From G026625185 sp963727835 (lineage in GTDB: Bacteria > Desulfobacterota > WTBG01 > JAGOGO01): a stretch of 9,555 nt of DNA. Within the stretch, counting starts at the first letter, position 1; each line of letters begins with the position of its first letter. This document shows, piece after piece, positions 1-6,198 of the stretch. The notes under the pieces were generated by a model. The model worked only from the letters and a program-made list of their open reading frames with translations. It was not told the DNA's origin and did not search any database. The stretch is from NCBI GenBank assembly GCA_963727835.1, contig CAVSIB010000054.1:1-9555 (forward strand). Direction: 5' to 3'. The translations under genes were made by a program, and so were the position numbers.

Positions 1-706
1 TACTCCTCTGAGGACATCCTCAAAGCGGTGGGCAACGTAGTCGGGGGCCACATTCTCATGGTATTTTTCTCCCTGGTTGGAGTCGAAGAAGATGGTCTTG
101 ATGCCGAGCCGGCTTGCCCCGTAAATGTCCCGGTACATGTCGTTACCCACGCAGATCACCTCGGCCGGCATGAGCTTCATGTGTCGAGGGCCTTCTCGGT
201 GAGCCTCCGGTCAGGTTTCCTGAATCCGTAAGACGCAGAAATGATGATGGGGTCGAAGTAGCCGTCCAGTCCTACAGCCTTTATCTCCGGCAGGGCGAAA
301 CAGGGCTGGGCATCGGAAACGAGGGCCATGCGGTAGGCAGGGCGCAGCTCATCCAGCACCTTCTTCACGTCGGGGTAGAGCTGGAGACGTTTTCGGGAGA
401 TGCCCCGGTAGATCTGAGCGAGGATCGTGGATAGTTTCCGCCTTGTGGAAGCCGCCTCTATGCCTTTCTCTCGAGGAAGGTGTTCCAGATGGCCTCTACG
501 TCTATTTCCGGGTATTCCTCACCGCGTATTTCTTTTTGCTGTTTCATGATCTGGTAGTAACGGTCCCGCACCTCCCATCGGTGCAGGTATATCCCATGAT
601 AGGTCAGATAATGGGCGATACCGCGGTATATTTCGTCCATAGACTCGTCGGTCTCGATATCGATCAATGTTCCGTAAAGATCAAACAGGATTCCTTTTAT
701 TGCCAT
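1..706 (-). CDS. HAD-superfamily hydrolase, DxYGT type, two frameshifts, 3' end off the window
   Basis: Haloacid-dehalogenase-like hydrolase; the family hydrolyses phosphate esters or C-halogen bonds through an Asp nucleophile, and the substrate here is unknown. It starts at the ATG at 706. The four HAD motifs appear in order: FDLYGT (residues 8-13, nucleophile D9), VSDAQ (motif II), YGFRKPD (motif III lysine) and VGNDMYRDIYGA (motif IV acids, about 110-145 on the plus strand). Motif I has Tyr where phosphatases usually carry the second Asp, as in L-2-haloacid dehalogenases. The frame breaks near 458-472, where it resumes as GIEAASTRRKLSTIL, and near 178-182, where ALDT resumes as MKLMPAEVICVGND. 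Each fits one missing base. GAGGT at 716-720 lies 9 nt before the ATG and overlaps the stop of the upstream kinase-like gene, so the two are co-transcribed. The C-terminus runs past position 1, probably by little. Confidence 0.88.
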
Positions 707-713
707 AGTGTAT

Positions 714-1712
714 CTACCTCAATGTTTTCCTTGCTTCATCTAATAACTGTCGGCGGTAATTTCCGGTAATCCACGAATTACGCGCGATGCGTAGCAGAGT
801 GATCCCCATGTGAAACGGAACGCGGCGGGTTATGGACCGAAAGGCGCTCTCCCGGTCGGGGAAGTGGCAGGCATACTCCCAGAGAAAGTGCCCGATAAAG
901 GGTTCCGCCAGCAATTTGTCGCCGGTATACTGCATGAAGAAATGCTTGATCTCGGCGGCTACTCGTCCCACGTCGAAGACACGGTCAGCCAGCTTCATGC
1001 GCTCCAGGTCGATGGCGATCACCCATGGGCCGTCACCGAAAAGGATATTGGTGGGAGTCACATCGCCGTGGACGAGGACCTGGTTGTCCTCCCACATAAA
1101 TCCCTTTTCCCGCCACCTTTCCTTCAGTCGGTGGAAATCCTCGGCTTCATCCCATCCAATGTGTCCCCAGTTTTTCAACTGATCCATAATCTTGTCGAAG
1201 TAGGAGCAGTCCCGGTTAAAATCCACCCGCTCCCCGGTGGCGGTCCGGTTGTGCATGGTGGCGAGAAAATAAGCCAGGGCACTGAGTTTTTGAAAGAGGG
1301 CATCCCTCGCGCCTTCCCTGATCGCCTTAATGATGAAGGAGGTTAAAGGCGTACCGTAACAGAACTCCTCAACTAGAACACAGTTGAGATCAGCATTGCG
1401 GCCGAGAGGGCGGGCGATGTAATGGGGATAGCCGGCAAAACCGATGCTGCGCAGATAATGAAGATTGTTGAATTCCCGCTCCATGTGATGAAAGGCGGCC
1501 TCCGGTAAGCGGTCTGAGATGCCAGAGAAAAACTTTCCGATGACAAGCGTCCGGCTGTTGCGGTCTTCGTAGAGGAAAACGTGGTTGGATGCTTTAATTG
1601 TATACACCCGGAAGTCGGGTGAGCCACCGTTGCCACCGAGTTGAGGGAGGATGTCGTAGCGCAGATACCCGTAAAACGGATCTTTTTTGGAAAGGTGTCC
1701 AAGGTATTTCAT
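714..1712 (-). CDS. Aminoglycoside phosphotransferase/choline kinase-fold protein
   Basis: Protein-kinase-like phosphotransferase of the APH/choline kinase superfamily, 332 residues and uninterrupted. With numbering from the ATG, an N-lobe with VIGKFF (Lys60, probable ATP-contacting lysine) and REF (Glu80) is followed by the hinge-like VLVEEF near 113-118. The catalytic loop is VLVHGDVTPTNIL, about 213-225, with the base Asp in HGD. The metal-binding motif is IDLERM (Asp235), the equivalent of the kinase DFG. A TTG lies directly before the ATG at 1712 and could extend the protein by one residue; ATG is preferred. No clear Shine-Dalgarno sequence precedes it, which is unusual beside its neighbours. 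It overlaps the ribosome-binding site of the HAD hydrolase downstream, so the pair may act on one small metabolite. The gene is clearly richer in G+C than everything to its right. Nothing marks it as a resistance enzyme; the substrate is unknown. Confidence 0.88.
   Translation of the reverse strand: MKYLGHLSKKDPFYGYLRYDILPQLGGNGGSPDFRVYTIKASNHVFLYEDRNSRTLVIGKFFSGISDRLPEAAFHHMEREFNNLHYLRSIGFAGYPHYIARPLGRNADLNCVLVEEFCYGTPLTSFIIKAIREGARDALFQKLSALAYFLATMHNRTATGERVDFNRDCSYFDKIMDQLKNWGHIGWDEAEDFHRLKERWREKGFMWEDNQVLVHGDVTPTNILFGDGPWVIAIDLERMKLADRVFDVGRVAAEIKHFFMQYTGDKLLAEPFIGHFLWEYACHFPDRESAFRSITRRVPFHMGITLLRIARNSWITGNYRRQLLDEARKTLR
717..720 (-). promoter_or_regulatory. Ribosome-binding site of the HAD hydrolase gene
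   Basis: On the minus strand GAGG (GAGGT if position 716 is included) stands 9 nt before the ATG at 706 and touches the stop codon of the kinase-like gene at 714-716. This arrangement supports translational coupling and fixes the HAD start. Confidence 0.6.
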
Positions 1713-1764
1713 CAAAGCTTATGTTTTTTTTTAGAAAAGGGCTACTTGCAAAATGGTTGATAAA

Positions 1765-2306
1765 TTAATAACCAGAATATTTTACGTATTCGCTAACTAT
1801 CATTTTTAGATCATTTTTGTTAATTCCCCATAAGGTTTTTCTTTCTTTTGAAAGCGCGGTGAAGCAAATGATAATTGGTATGCCTTTTCTGTAAAAACTC
1901 TATCGGCTATTTTTTTGATTCTTCTCAAATGATAAGGTGAGCTCACAAAAATAGCTGAGGTAAAACCTAAACTATCCAGCATAGATTTTCCAGCTATCAA
2001 TTCAAGGTGGGTATTTTCATAAAATCGGTGACTTTGGTTGCCTTCCCTTTTTGGAGTTAAACTGTTTTTGTTTCCGATACTTTGTTGCAAAAGTGATTCG
2101 TCCCCCTTAATGGTAATATTAAAAATTTTCTTTTGGGCAGGAATAATTAAAGTATTTGTGTAACCATCACTTATCAACCGGTAAGCCTCTTCTTCCCTTA
2201 CTTTATAATCTAGAACGATAATGATTATTATAAAAGAAAAAAAGAAAGTGTGTTTAACGCTAATGTGCATTCCAAACCTTTTGTCTAGCCTAATCTTTTG
2301 GTTCAT
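1765..2306 (-). CDS. DUF218 family membrane-anchored protein (YdcF/SanA/ElyC-like), C-terminal frameshift
   Basis: Small DUF218 protein; relatives such as SanA and ElyC affect the cell envelope, but the chemistry is unsettled and no function can be assigned here. The ATG at 2306 has AAAGGT 8 nt upstream (2315-2320). A single hydrophobic helix (residues 20-32) anchors the N-terminus. The family signature then appears: ENTHLE at 97-102 and VSSPYHLRRI at 121-130, the conserved T-x-x-YH-x-x-R segment. The open frame ends at 1806 after 166 residues. The adjacent frame carries a family-typical C-terminus, NDLKMIVSEYVKYSGY, ending at 1765. A single-base loss near 1824-1829, in a run of four C on the plus strand, is therefore likely. 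The helix runs almost straight into the first strand (VLDYK), with little room for the usual linker; this may be natural or an internal deletion. A promoter lies at 2380-2408. Confidence 0.75.
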
Positions 2307-2379
2307 TTTATCTTACCTTTTGCCTTTTTCCTTCAGCTTTATCAGGAATTATCGCCATTAGGTCATTTAGGTTTGGAAA

Positions 2380-2408
2380 AGCGTACCTTCCATATCGCTA
2401 AATGTCAA
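2380..2408 (-). promoter_or_regulatory. Candidate sigma-70-type promoter for the DUF218 gene
   Basis: Reading the minus strand, a perfect TTGACA (2403-2408) is followed after 17 nt by TACGCT (2380-2385), a 3 of 6 match to TATAAT. It lies about 75 nt upstream of the DUF218 start codon. The -35 and the spacing are good and the -10 is weak. Confidence 0.4.
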
Positions 2409-2465
2409 TCTATGTTTGAAATAAGTGGTTTTTATGTTTTTAAGTTTGTTTGGAAAAAGTAAAAG

Positions 2466-2482
2466 GAGAATTATTAATTCTC
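2466..2482. promoter_or_regulatory. Perfect 17-bp palindrome, candidate operator
   Basis: GAGAATTA and TAATTCTC form exact 8-bp arms around a single central T. The site lies between the two divergent promoters, 31 nt upstream of the plus-strand -35 and about 57 nt upstream of the minus-strand -35. That geometry fits a dimeric repressor or activator serving one or both genes. No regulator gene is visible in the window. Confidence 0.45.
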
Positions 2483-2514
2483 TACCATAGAACAGTCATA
2501 GAAAAGTTATAAGT
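2482..2514 (+). promoter_or_regulatory. Tandem 11-bp repeats, loosely Pho-box-like
   Basis: CATAGAA occurs at 2486-2492 and again at 2497-2503, exactly 11 bp apart with a 4-bp spacer. A weaker third copy (TTATAAG, 2507-2513) continues the period up to the -35. Set against the E. coli Pho half-box CTGTCATAAAT, the three 11-mers starting at 2482, 2493 and 2504 match at about 7, 8 and 7 of 11 positions. Response regulators of the OmpR/PhoB class bind such head-to-tail repeats. The gene downstream is an exopolyphosphatase-like phosphoesterase, which makes phosphate control plausible but unproven. Confidence 0.35.
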
Positions 2515-2542
2515 TGTTGATTTTATTATTAGGTGTTATAAT
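2514..2542 (+). promoter_or_regulatory. Promoter of the DHH phosphoesterase gene
   Basis: A perfect TATAAT at 2537-2542 is preceded by TGT (2534-2536), giving an extended -10. TTGTTG at 2514-2519 sits 17 nt upstream as a partial -35. Transcription would begin near 2549, leaving a leader of about 70 nt before the ATG at 2618. Confidence 0.6.
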
Positions 2543-2567
2543 AAAAAAAGCAAAATAACAACTCGAA

Positions 2568-2587
2568 AAACCAGAGGTAACTGGTTT
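2568..2587 (+). promoter_or_regulatory. Hairpin in the leader of the DHH gene
   Basis: AAACCAG (2568-2574) and CTGGTTT (2581-2587) are exact inverted arms around the loop AGGTAA. The loop, with the last base of the stem, contains AGAGG-like purines that resemble a ribosome-binding site, but they are more than 35 nt from the start codon. The hairpin lies inside the predicted 5' leader and may affect stability or bind a protein. It has no following T run, so it is not an intrinsic terminator. Confidence 0.35.
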
Positions 2588-2617
2588 AGGAAACTAATCA
2601 ATTTTTTCAAGAAAACT

Positions 2618-3487
2618 ATGCGACTTATTACTCGAGCAGATTTTGATGGTATCGTTTGCGGAGTTCTTTTAACCGCCCAAGAACGTATTGACCGGTTTCT
2701 TTTTATTGAACCTAAAGCAATGCAAGATCGCGAAGTCGAGGTGAGTTCTGAAGATATTCTGGCAAATCTCCCGTATCATCCTAATGTTTATCTCTGGTTT
2801 GATCACCATATTACTAACCAAGTATCCGGTTCTTTTCGAGGGAAATTTTTTCTTGCTCCGAGCGCGGCCCGGGTGGTTTTTGACTATTATCCTCGGGGGT
2901 CGTTGACTTGCTACGGAGCATTAGTACAGGAAGCCGACCGGATTGATTCCGGCGACTTAGGGGTAGCGGACATTTTTGAGCCGCAAGGTTGTGTGTTACT
3001 TTCTTTTACCCTTGACCCCAATAGCCGAGCTGATGAGCCGTATTGGATCAAGCTGATACATCTTCTTAGAGAGCAACCTTTTGCTTTGGTTATGGAGGAT
3101 GCGGAGGTTAAGGATCGGTGTGCACAGGTATTAGAAGACTTTAAAGTTTATCATGCCCTTCTTTTAAACAACACGCATCAAGACGGCAATGTTGCCATTA
3201 CTGATTTTCGAGGAATTAATTTCCAGGGGAAAGTAAATCGATTTTTAGTTTATTCACTTTTTCCGGAGTCGAACATCTCGGTAAAGATTTTCCGCGATTA
3301 TCATCAAAAGGGCAGGATTGGCATTTCAGTGGGGAAGAACATATTCAATAAAACATCAAACATCAATGTGGGAGAACTGCTCTCCCATTATGGTGGAGGA
3401 GGGCATCAAGGAGCAGCCTCATGCCGTGTGCCGGTTGAAGATGCAGAAGACGTATTAAATAAAATTATCAAAGCCCTTAAAAACTAA
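2618..3487 (+). CDS. DHH/DHHA1 family phosphoesterase (exopolyphosphatase-like)
   Basis: Cytoplasmic metal-dependent phosphoesterase of the DHH superfamily (RecJ, pyrophosphatase, exopolyphosphatase and nano-RNase relatives), 289 residues and intact. The N-terminal DHH domain begins at once with TRADFDGIVC (metal-binding Asp8 and Asp10). The family name motif FDHH is at 61-64 and EADRIDSGD, a probable further metal site, at 105-113. The C-terminal DHHA1 domain carries GGGGHQGAASCR at 259-270, the substrate-binding glycine-rich loop. The short length and the opening residues fit the stand-alone exopolyphosphatase-like branch rather than RecJ. The substrate could be polyphosphate, a short oligonucleotide or a cyclic-dinucleotide product, and sequence alone does not decide. 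The start is fixed by motif I, although no strong Shine-Dalgarno sequence precedes it. It has its own promoter (2514-2542) and possible upstream regulator sites. Both flanking genes lie on the opposite strand. Confidence 0.88.
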   Translation: MRLITRADFDGIVCGVLLTAQERIDRFLFIEPKAMQDREVEVSSEDILANLPYHPNVYLWFDHHITNQVSGSFRGKFFLAPSAARVVFDYYPRGSLTCYGALVQEADRIDSGDLGVADIFEPQGCVLLSFTLDPNSRADEPYWIKLIHLLREQPFALVMEDAEVKDRCAQVLEDFKVYHALLLNNTHQDGNVAITDFRGINFQGKVNRFLVYSLFPESNISVKIFRDYHQKGRIGISVGKNIFNKTSNINVGELLSHYGGGGHQGAASCRVPVEDAEDVLNKIIKALKN

Positions 3488-3491
3488 AAAA

Positions 3492-3529
3492 CCTTTTATG
3501 CATGATCAGGAGATTGATAAGCTAAAAGG
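3492..3529 (+). promoter_or_regulatory. Inverted repeat that can mask a ribosome-binding site
   Basis: CCTTTTA-t-GC pairs with GC-TAAAAGG, a nine-pair stem with one bulged T and a 19-nt loop, starting 5 nt after the DHH stop codon. Its right arm contains most of the AAAAGGA that would serve the small ORF at 3537. No T run follows, so it is a poor intrinsic terminator. Confidence 0.25.
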
Positions 3530-3536
3530 ATTCACA

Positions 3537-3674
3537 ATGCTTTTAAAAATCAGTTCTAAGAGAAGAAGTGCTTTTGGTTATAGGATTATCAAAAGCATAA
3601 AGTATGACATTATCATCAATCTTAATAAATATCCGATAAAGAGGTTGCCAATAGAAAGGAAAAACCAAGGTTGA
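3537..3674 (+). CDS. Possible small basic protein of 45 residues, unidentified
   Basis: ATG at 3537 is preceded by AAAAGGA (3524-3530) at 6-nt spacing, the best ribosome-binding site on the plus strand here. The product begins MLLKISSKRR and is strongly basic, with about 12 Lys/Arg against two acidic residues; it has no membrane segment and no family I recognise. It would follow the DHH gene by 49 nt and could share its transcript. Evidence against: it contains an exact 8-bp inverted repeat (3569-3597), and the opposite strand is also open across it for about 40 codons, with a protein-like stretch (LYRIFIKIDDNVILYAFDNP) but no start. Either strand, or neither, may be coding, and the segment could be a gene remnant. 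Confidence 0.25.
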   Translation: MLLKISSKRRSAFGYRIIKSIKYDIIINLNKYPIKRLPIERKNQG

Positions 3675-3694
3675 AAAACTCAAGCTCGGTTTTT
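3674..3694. terminator. Weak candidate bidirectional terminator between convergent units
   Basis: AAAAACT (3674-3680) and GGTTTTT (3688-3694) can form a 7-pair stem with one G-T pair around CAAGCTC. A tract of A on one side and T on the other is present in both reading directions, as in bidirectional terminators. It lies between the plus-strand DHH unit and the end of the minus-strand operon at 3756. The stem is poor in G+C, so the call is weak. An outer repeat ACCAAGG/CCTTGGT (3664-3726) encloses it. Confidence 0.25.
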
Positions 3695-3755
3695 AAGGGT
3701 GGAAGGAAAAAATCTTTCCCCTTGGTGAGAATCATCATCTAGTTAAACAATGCAT

Positions 3756-4413
3756 TCATGTTTTCGCTCTCAACATAGCCACGATCCAGAGGGTATAGAA
3801 AAAAAGAATTAAAACTCCCCAAAAAACCGCGCGTTTTGAATTAAATCCTTTTTCACCAATGAAAACACGAAGGATAAAACCAATAGCACAACCTATCCAG
3901 CCCAGAAACCCGACTTCTACAATCATTGACCAAAAAACATTTGGTTCGGTCTTCATCCTTAGTATTTTTAAGATCCCTTCTTTTCTTGTTTCAAAAGGGA
4001 TTCCTTTATTCGGTGAACGTGCTTCTTCTTGCTTAGCACGGATTGTAGCTATCCGGTCTTCACATTTTGCGATCCATTCTTGACGGGGAGTGTAGAAACT
4101 TCGGGCAGAATAAAGGCTGCTGGTGATAGATTGAAAGGCATCTAAAGCTAAGTCACTATTTCCTTGATTCTCAGCCTGCGTGCCAATTTCCCAAAGAGCC
4201 TGGATCGAGTTAGTCACTGATTTGCTTCTTGGCGAGTACCAATGAATCGCCCGGTTAAAATGGATGATTGCCTGCGTATAATCTTTTGCGCCGATAAAAT
4301 TTATCACCTTCTTGACATTCATTTCGAGCATTGATGACAACTTTTGCGTATACTAAAACCAAGAATAAAATAAAAACTCCAAATCCGATAACAACTCGAT
4401 TTTTCATGGTCAT
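3756..4413 (-). CDS. Membrane protein with TPR-like helices and three membrane segments, one frameshift
   Basis: Last gene of the operon. GGAGG at 4423-4427 stands 9 nt before ATG at 4413, giving a start MTMKNRVVIGFGVFILFLV with an N-terminal membrane helix. The frame continues to EGDKFYR near 4287. A one-base insertion there moves the reading to AKDYTQAIIHFNRAIHWYSP, the first clear TPR-like helix pair. A second helical repeat (ALWEIGTQAENQGNSDLALD) and a basic linker follow. Two hydrophobic helices close the protein, the last within VFWGVLILFFYTLWIVAML. The pattern is one helix, a soluble TPR-like domain, then two helices. I recall similar uncharacterised proteins beside ABC-2 transporters in anaerobic Gram-negative bacteria, but have no named family. 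The gene follows the permease by 58 nt. It may be an accessory of the transporter, scaffolding partners at the membrane; this is inference. Confidence 0.72.
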
Positions 4414-4422
4414 TTTGATTTG

Positions 4423-4427
4423 CCTCC
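4423..4427 (-). promoter_or_regulatory. Ribosome-binding site that sets the start of the TPR/membrane protein
   Basis: GGAGG on the minus strand, 9 nt before the ATG at 4413. It shows that translation begins upstream of the longest uninterrupted frame, which opens only at 4340, and so exposes the frameshift near 4287. Confidence 0.65.
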
Positions 4428-4471
4428 AAAATTCATTTTACTGTTAATCAGTGTCATAAGGATTTTCGGGA

Positions 4472-5236
4472 TTATTTAATATCTCGGCTTTGAAAGATCA
4501 CTATCGAAAGAAGAAGAAGTACTGAAATATAAAAAATTCCATACAAAGATGCTAAATAAAGATATCCTTCTTTAAGCGGCACGTGATAAACCACTTGCCC
4601 CTTGATATTAAAATATTCTAAATTTGGAATAACATAGTAGAGCACTTCGGTTAAATATTTCAATGACTGGCTATCTGCTTTTTTGCCTAGCTCAAGTAGG
4701 TCTGGGGTAAGATGGCCGATAATGAAGAAAGATAACGTAAATAACCCGCTTAGAATAGGTGTTGAAAAAGTTGAAAATAAGAGTGCAAGGGATGTAACGA
4801 TCATCAATGCGACAAATATCATTCCAATCGCCGGTAGGAGCGTGAGGGTAATCTTCCCTTCATAAAAATATAAAATGGAGAAAAGCGCAATTGACATTGT
4901 CACCACTTCTATCGTGAGTGTTAAGACAAGGCCAAGATATTTCCCAATGATGAATTGATAGCGATGGATTGGTTTGGAGAGAATGTTATAAATGGTTTTG
5001 CGTTCCATTTCTTTGTACACCAGCCCGATACCGACAAAGATGGCGATTAAAACTCCAAAGATTTCAATGGAGGCTAAGCCAAAATCTTTTATGATTTTTG
5101 TTGGTTCACCAATCGTGAGATTATCTAGAATAACCGAAAGCCCAATCATCAAGACAGCGAAGAAAATAAGGCTGTAAAGCACTTTGTCACGGATGGCCTC
5201 TCGAAAGGTATTAATTGCCAGGGCTATAATTTTCAT
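4472..5236 (-). CDS. ABC-2 type transporter permease
   Basis: Integral membrane subunit of an ABC exporter, about 254 residues and intact. The start MKIIALAINTFREAIRDKVLY is typical of the NosY-like ABC-2 permeases, with an amphipathic cytoplasmic segment before the first helix. Six hydrophobic segments are visible: near SLIFFAVLMIGLSVIL, IFGVLIAIFVGIGLVY, LVLTLTIEVVTMSIALFSIL, LLPAIGMIFVALMIVTSLAL, ILSGLFTLSFFIIGHL and, at the C-terminus, GIFYISVLLLLSIVIF. KEMERKTIYNILSKPIHRYQFIIGKYLG, the conserved loop between helices 2 and 3 (shown from its first 20 residues onward in the sequence near 5014-4931), fits the family. An upstream in-frame TTG at 5248 is possible, but ATG at 5236 follows the ATPase stop by one nucleotide and is preferred. 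It would pair with the ATPase encoded just upstream. The substrate is unknown; the glycosylation genes suggest an envelope component. Confidence 0.87.
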   Translation of the reverse strand: MKIIALAINTFREAIRDKVLYSLIFFAVLMIGLSVILDNLTIGEPTKIIKDFGLASIEIFGVLIAIFVGIGLVYKEMERKTIYNILSKPIHRYQFIIGKYLGLVLTLTIEVVTMSIALFSILYFYEGKITLTLLPAIGMIFVALMIVTSLALLFSTFSTPILSGLFTLSFFIIGHLTPDLLELGKKADSQSLKYLTEVLYYVIPNLEYFNIKGQVVYHVPLKEGYLYLASLYGIFYISVLLLLSIVIFQSRDIK

Positions 5237-5237
5237 G

Positions 5238-6165
5238 TCATTTCTCAATGGATTTAATTTGACTCATGTATATGTCCTCGAGGGTTTCTTTTCGAGGTAT
5301 AAAAGAAATAAGTTCTCCACCTCTTTTTAAAAGTTCGGGGAGCACGTCATTAACCCCCATTTCTTCTACCCGAATAAAAGCCTCTTCTCCCCTTTGTATC
5401 AAAGGTAGTCCTCGTTCTCTTAAATCATTAATCGTTTCTATCGGAAGGTCTTTAATGCAGATTTCAAAAGATTTTATTTTGGGGTTGAGGAGATTTTGTA
5501 TCGGGCCGCAGTCTTTTAATCTACCCTTTATGATAATACCCACTTGATCACACACGGTTTCCACATCAGAAAGAATATGGGTGCTGAAGATAATAGTTTT
5601 GCCCTGAGACTTTAGTTCAAGCATTATGTCTCGAACTTCTTTCCGGCCCAAGGGATCTAAACCAGACATTGGCTCATCGAGGATGAGTAGTTCTGGATCA
5701 TGGATGAGCGCCTGGGCTAAACCGAGACGCTGGAGCATTCCTTTGAAAAAGTCTTAATCAGGGAATTTTTATGGGTTATCAATCCCAACCGTTCGAGGAG
5801 AGTATCTACTTTGTTTTGACGTTCTTTAAATTTAATTCCACAAAGTTGCCCGCATAAATGGAGGTATTCTTTTGCCTTGAGATAGTTATAAAAGTAAGGG
5901 CTTTCCGGCAAAAAGCCGATTTTTGATTTAAGTTCAATTTTATAGTGATCCTCTTCCCATAAAAAAATTTTCCGCGGGTTGGATGAGAAGCCCCAACAAT
6001 AGTTTAAACGTGGTGGTTTTTCCCTGCGCCATTAGGGCCTAAAAATCCGAAGACCTCTCCCCGCTTTACTTCTATCGAGAGTCTGTCAATGCCGTGACTT
6101 TTCTAAAAGAAAACGGAAGATTGAAATTCTTTGGTAAGATCTATTGTTTTAATTATTTGATTCAT
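5238..6165 (-). CDS. ABC transporter ATP-binding protein (CcmA/NatA type), several frameshifts
   Basis: ATPase partner of the permease, about 309 residues when the frame is restored. ATG at 6165 opens MNQIIKTIDLTKEFQSSVFF. The frame breaks near 6100 and 6088, then reads IDRLSIEVKRGEVFGFLGPN and Walker A GPNGAGK (about 6018-6039), where an extra A shifts the frame inside the motif. It resumes as TTTFKLLLGLL, breaks again near 5968, and gives KIFLWEEDHY and the Q-loop region IGFLPESPYF. The signature segment is split at about 5740: KTFSK is in one frame and GMLQRLGLAQAL requires one extra G. After that the frame is intact: Walker B LLILDEP, D-loop SGLD, switch His in FSTH, then a C-terminal domain as in drug or Na+ exporters. 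All core motifs are present once the frame is restored. It ends one nucleotide before the permease start. The break in Walker A means that, as written, it could not work. Confidence 0.85.
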
Positions 6166-6198
6166 AGGTTATTATTTTATAAAACTCAAAGGGATTAC

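Noticed and set aside
443..769. Plus-strand open frame spanning the HAD/phosphotransferase junction
   Set aside because: Antisense to two genes with clear family motifs and correct ribosome-binding site placement; its product looks like no family.
810..1346. Long open frame of 178 codons on the plus strand
   Set aside because: It lies entirely inside the phosphotransferase gene on the other strand, has no recognisable motifs or ribosome-binding site, and such antisense frames are common in G+C-rich coding sequence.
714..1712. Aminoglycoside resistance gene
   Set aside because: The fold is shared by many metabolic kinases. Only general catalytic motifs are visible and no resistance subfamily can be recognised.
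2434..2490. 18-codon ORF beginning ATG TTT TTA in the divergent control region
   Set aside because: It overlaps the palindrome and repeats, has no ribosome-binding site and is far too short to support.
3569..3597. Exact 8-bp inverted repeat TGCTTTTG/CAAAAGCA as a terminator
   Set aside because: No run of T follows in either direction and the stem is A+T-rich, so intrinsic termination is unlikely.
5720..6110. Programmed ribosomal frameshifting in the ABC ATPase
   Set aside because: There are five breaks in mixed directions, one inside Walker A, and no slippery heptamer with a downstream structure that would explain them all. Sequence error fits better.
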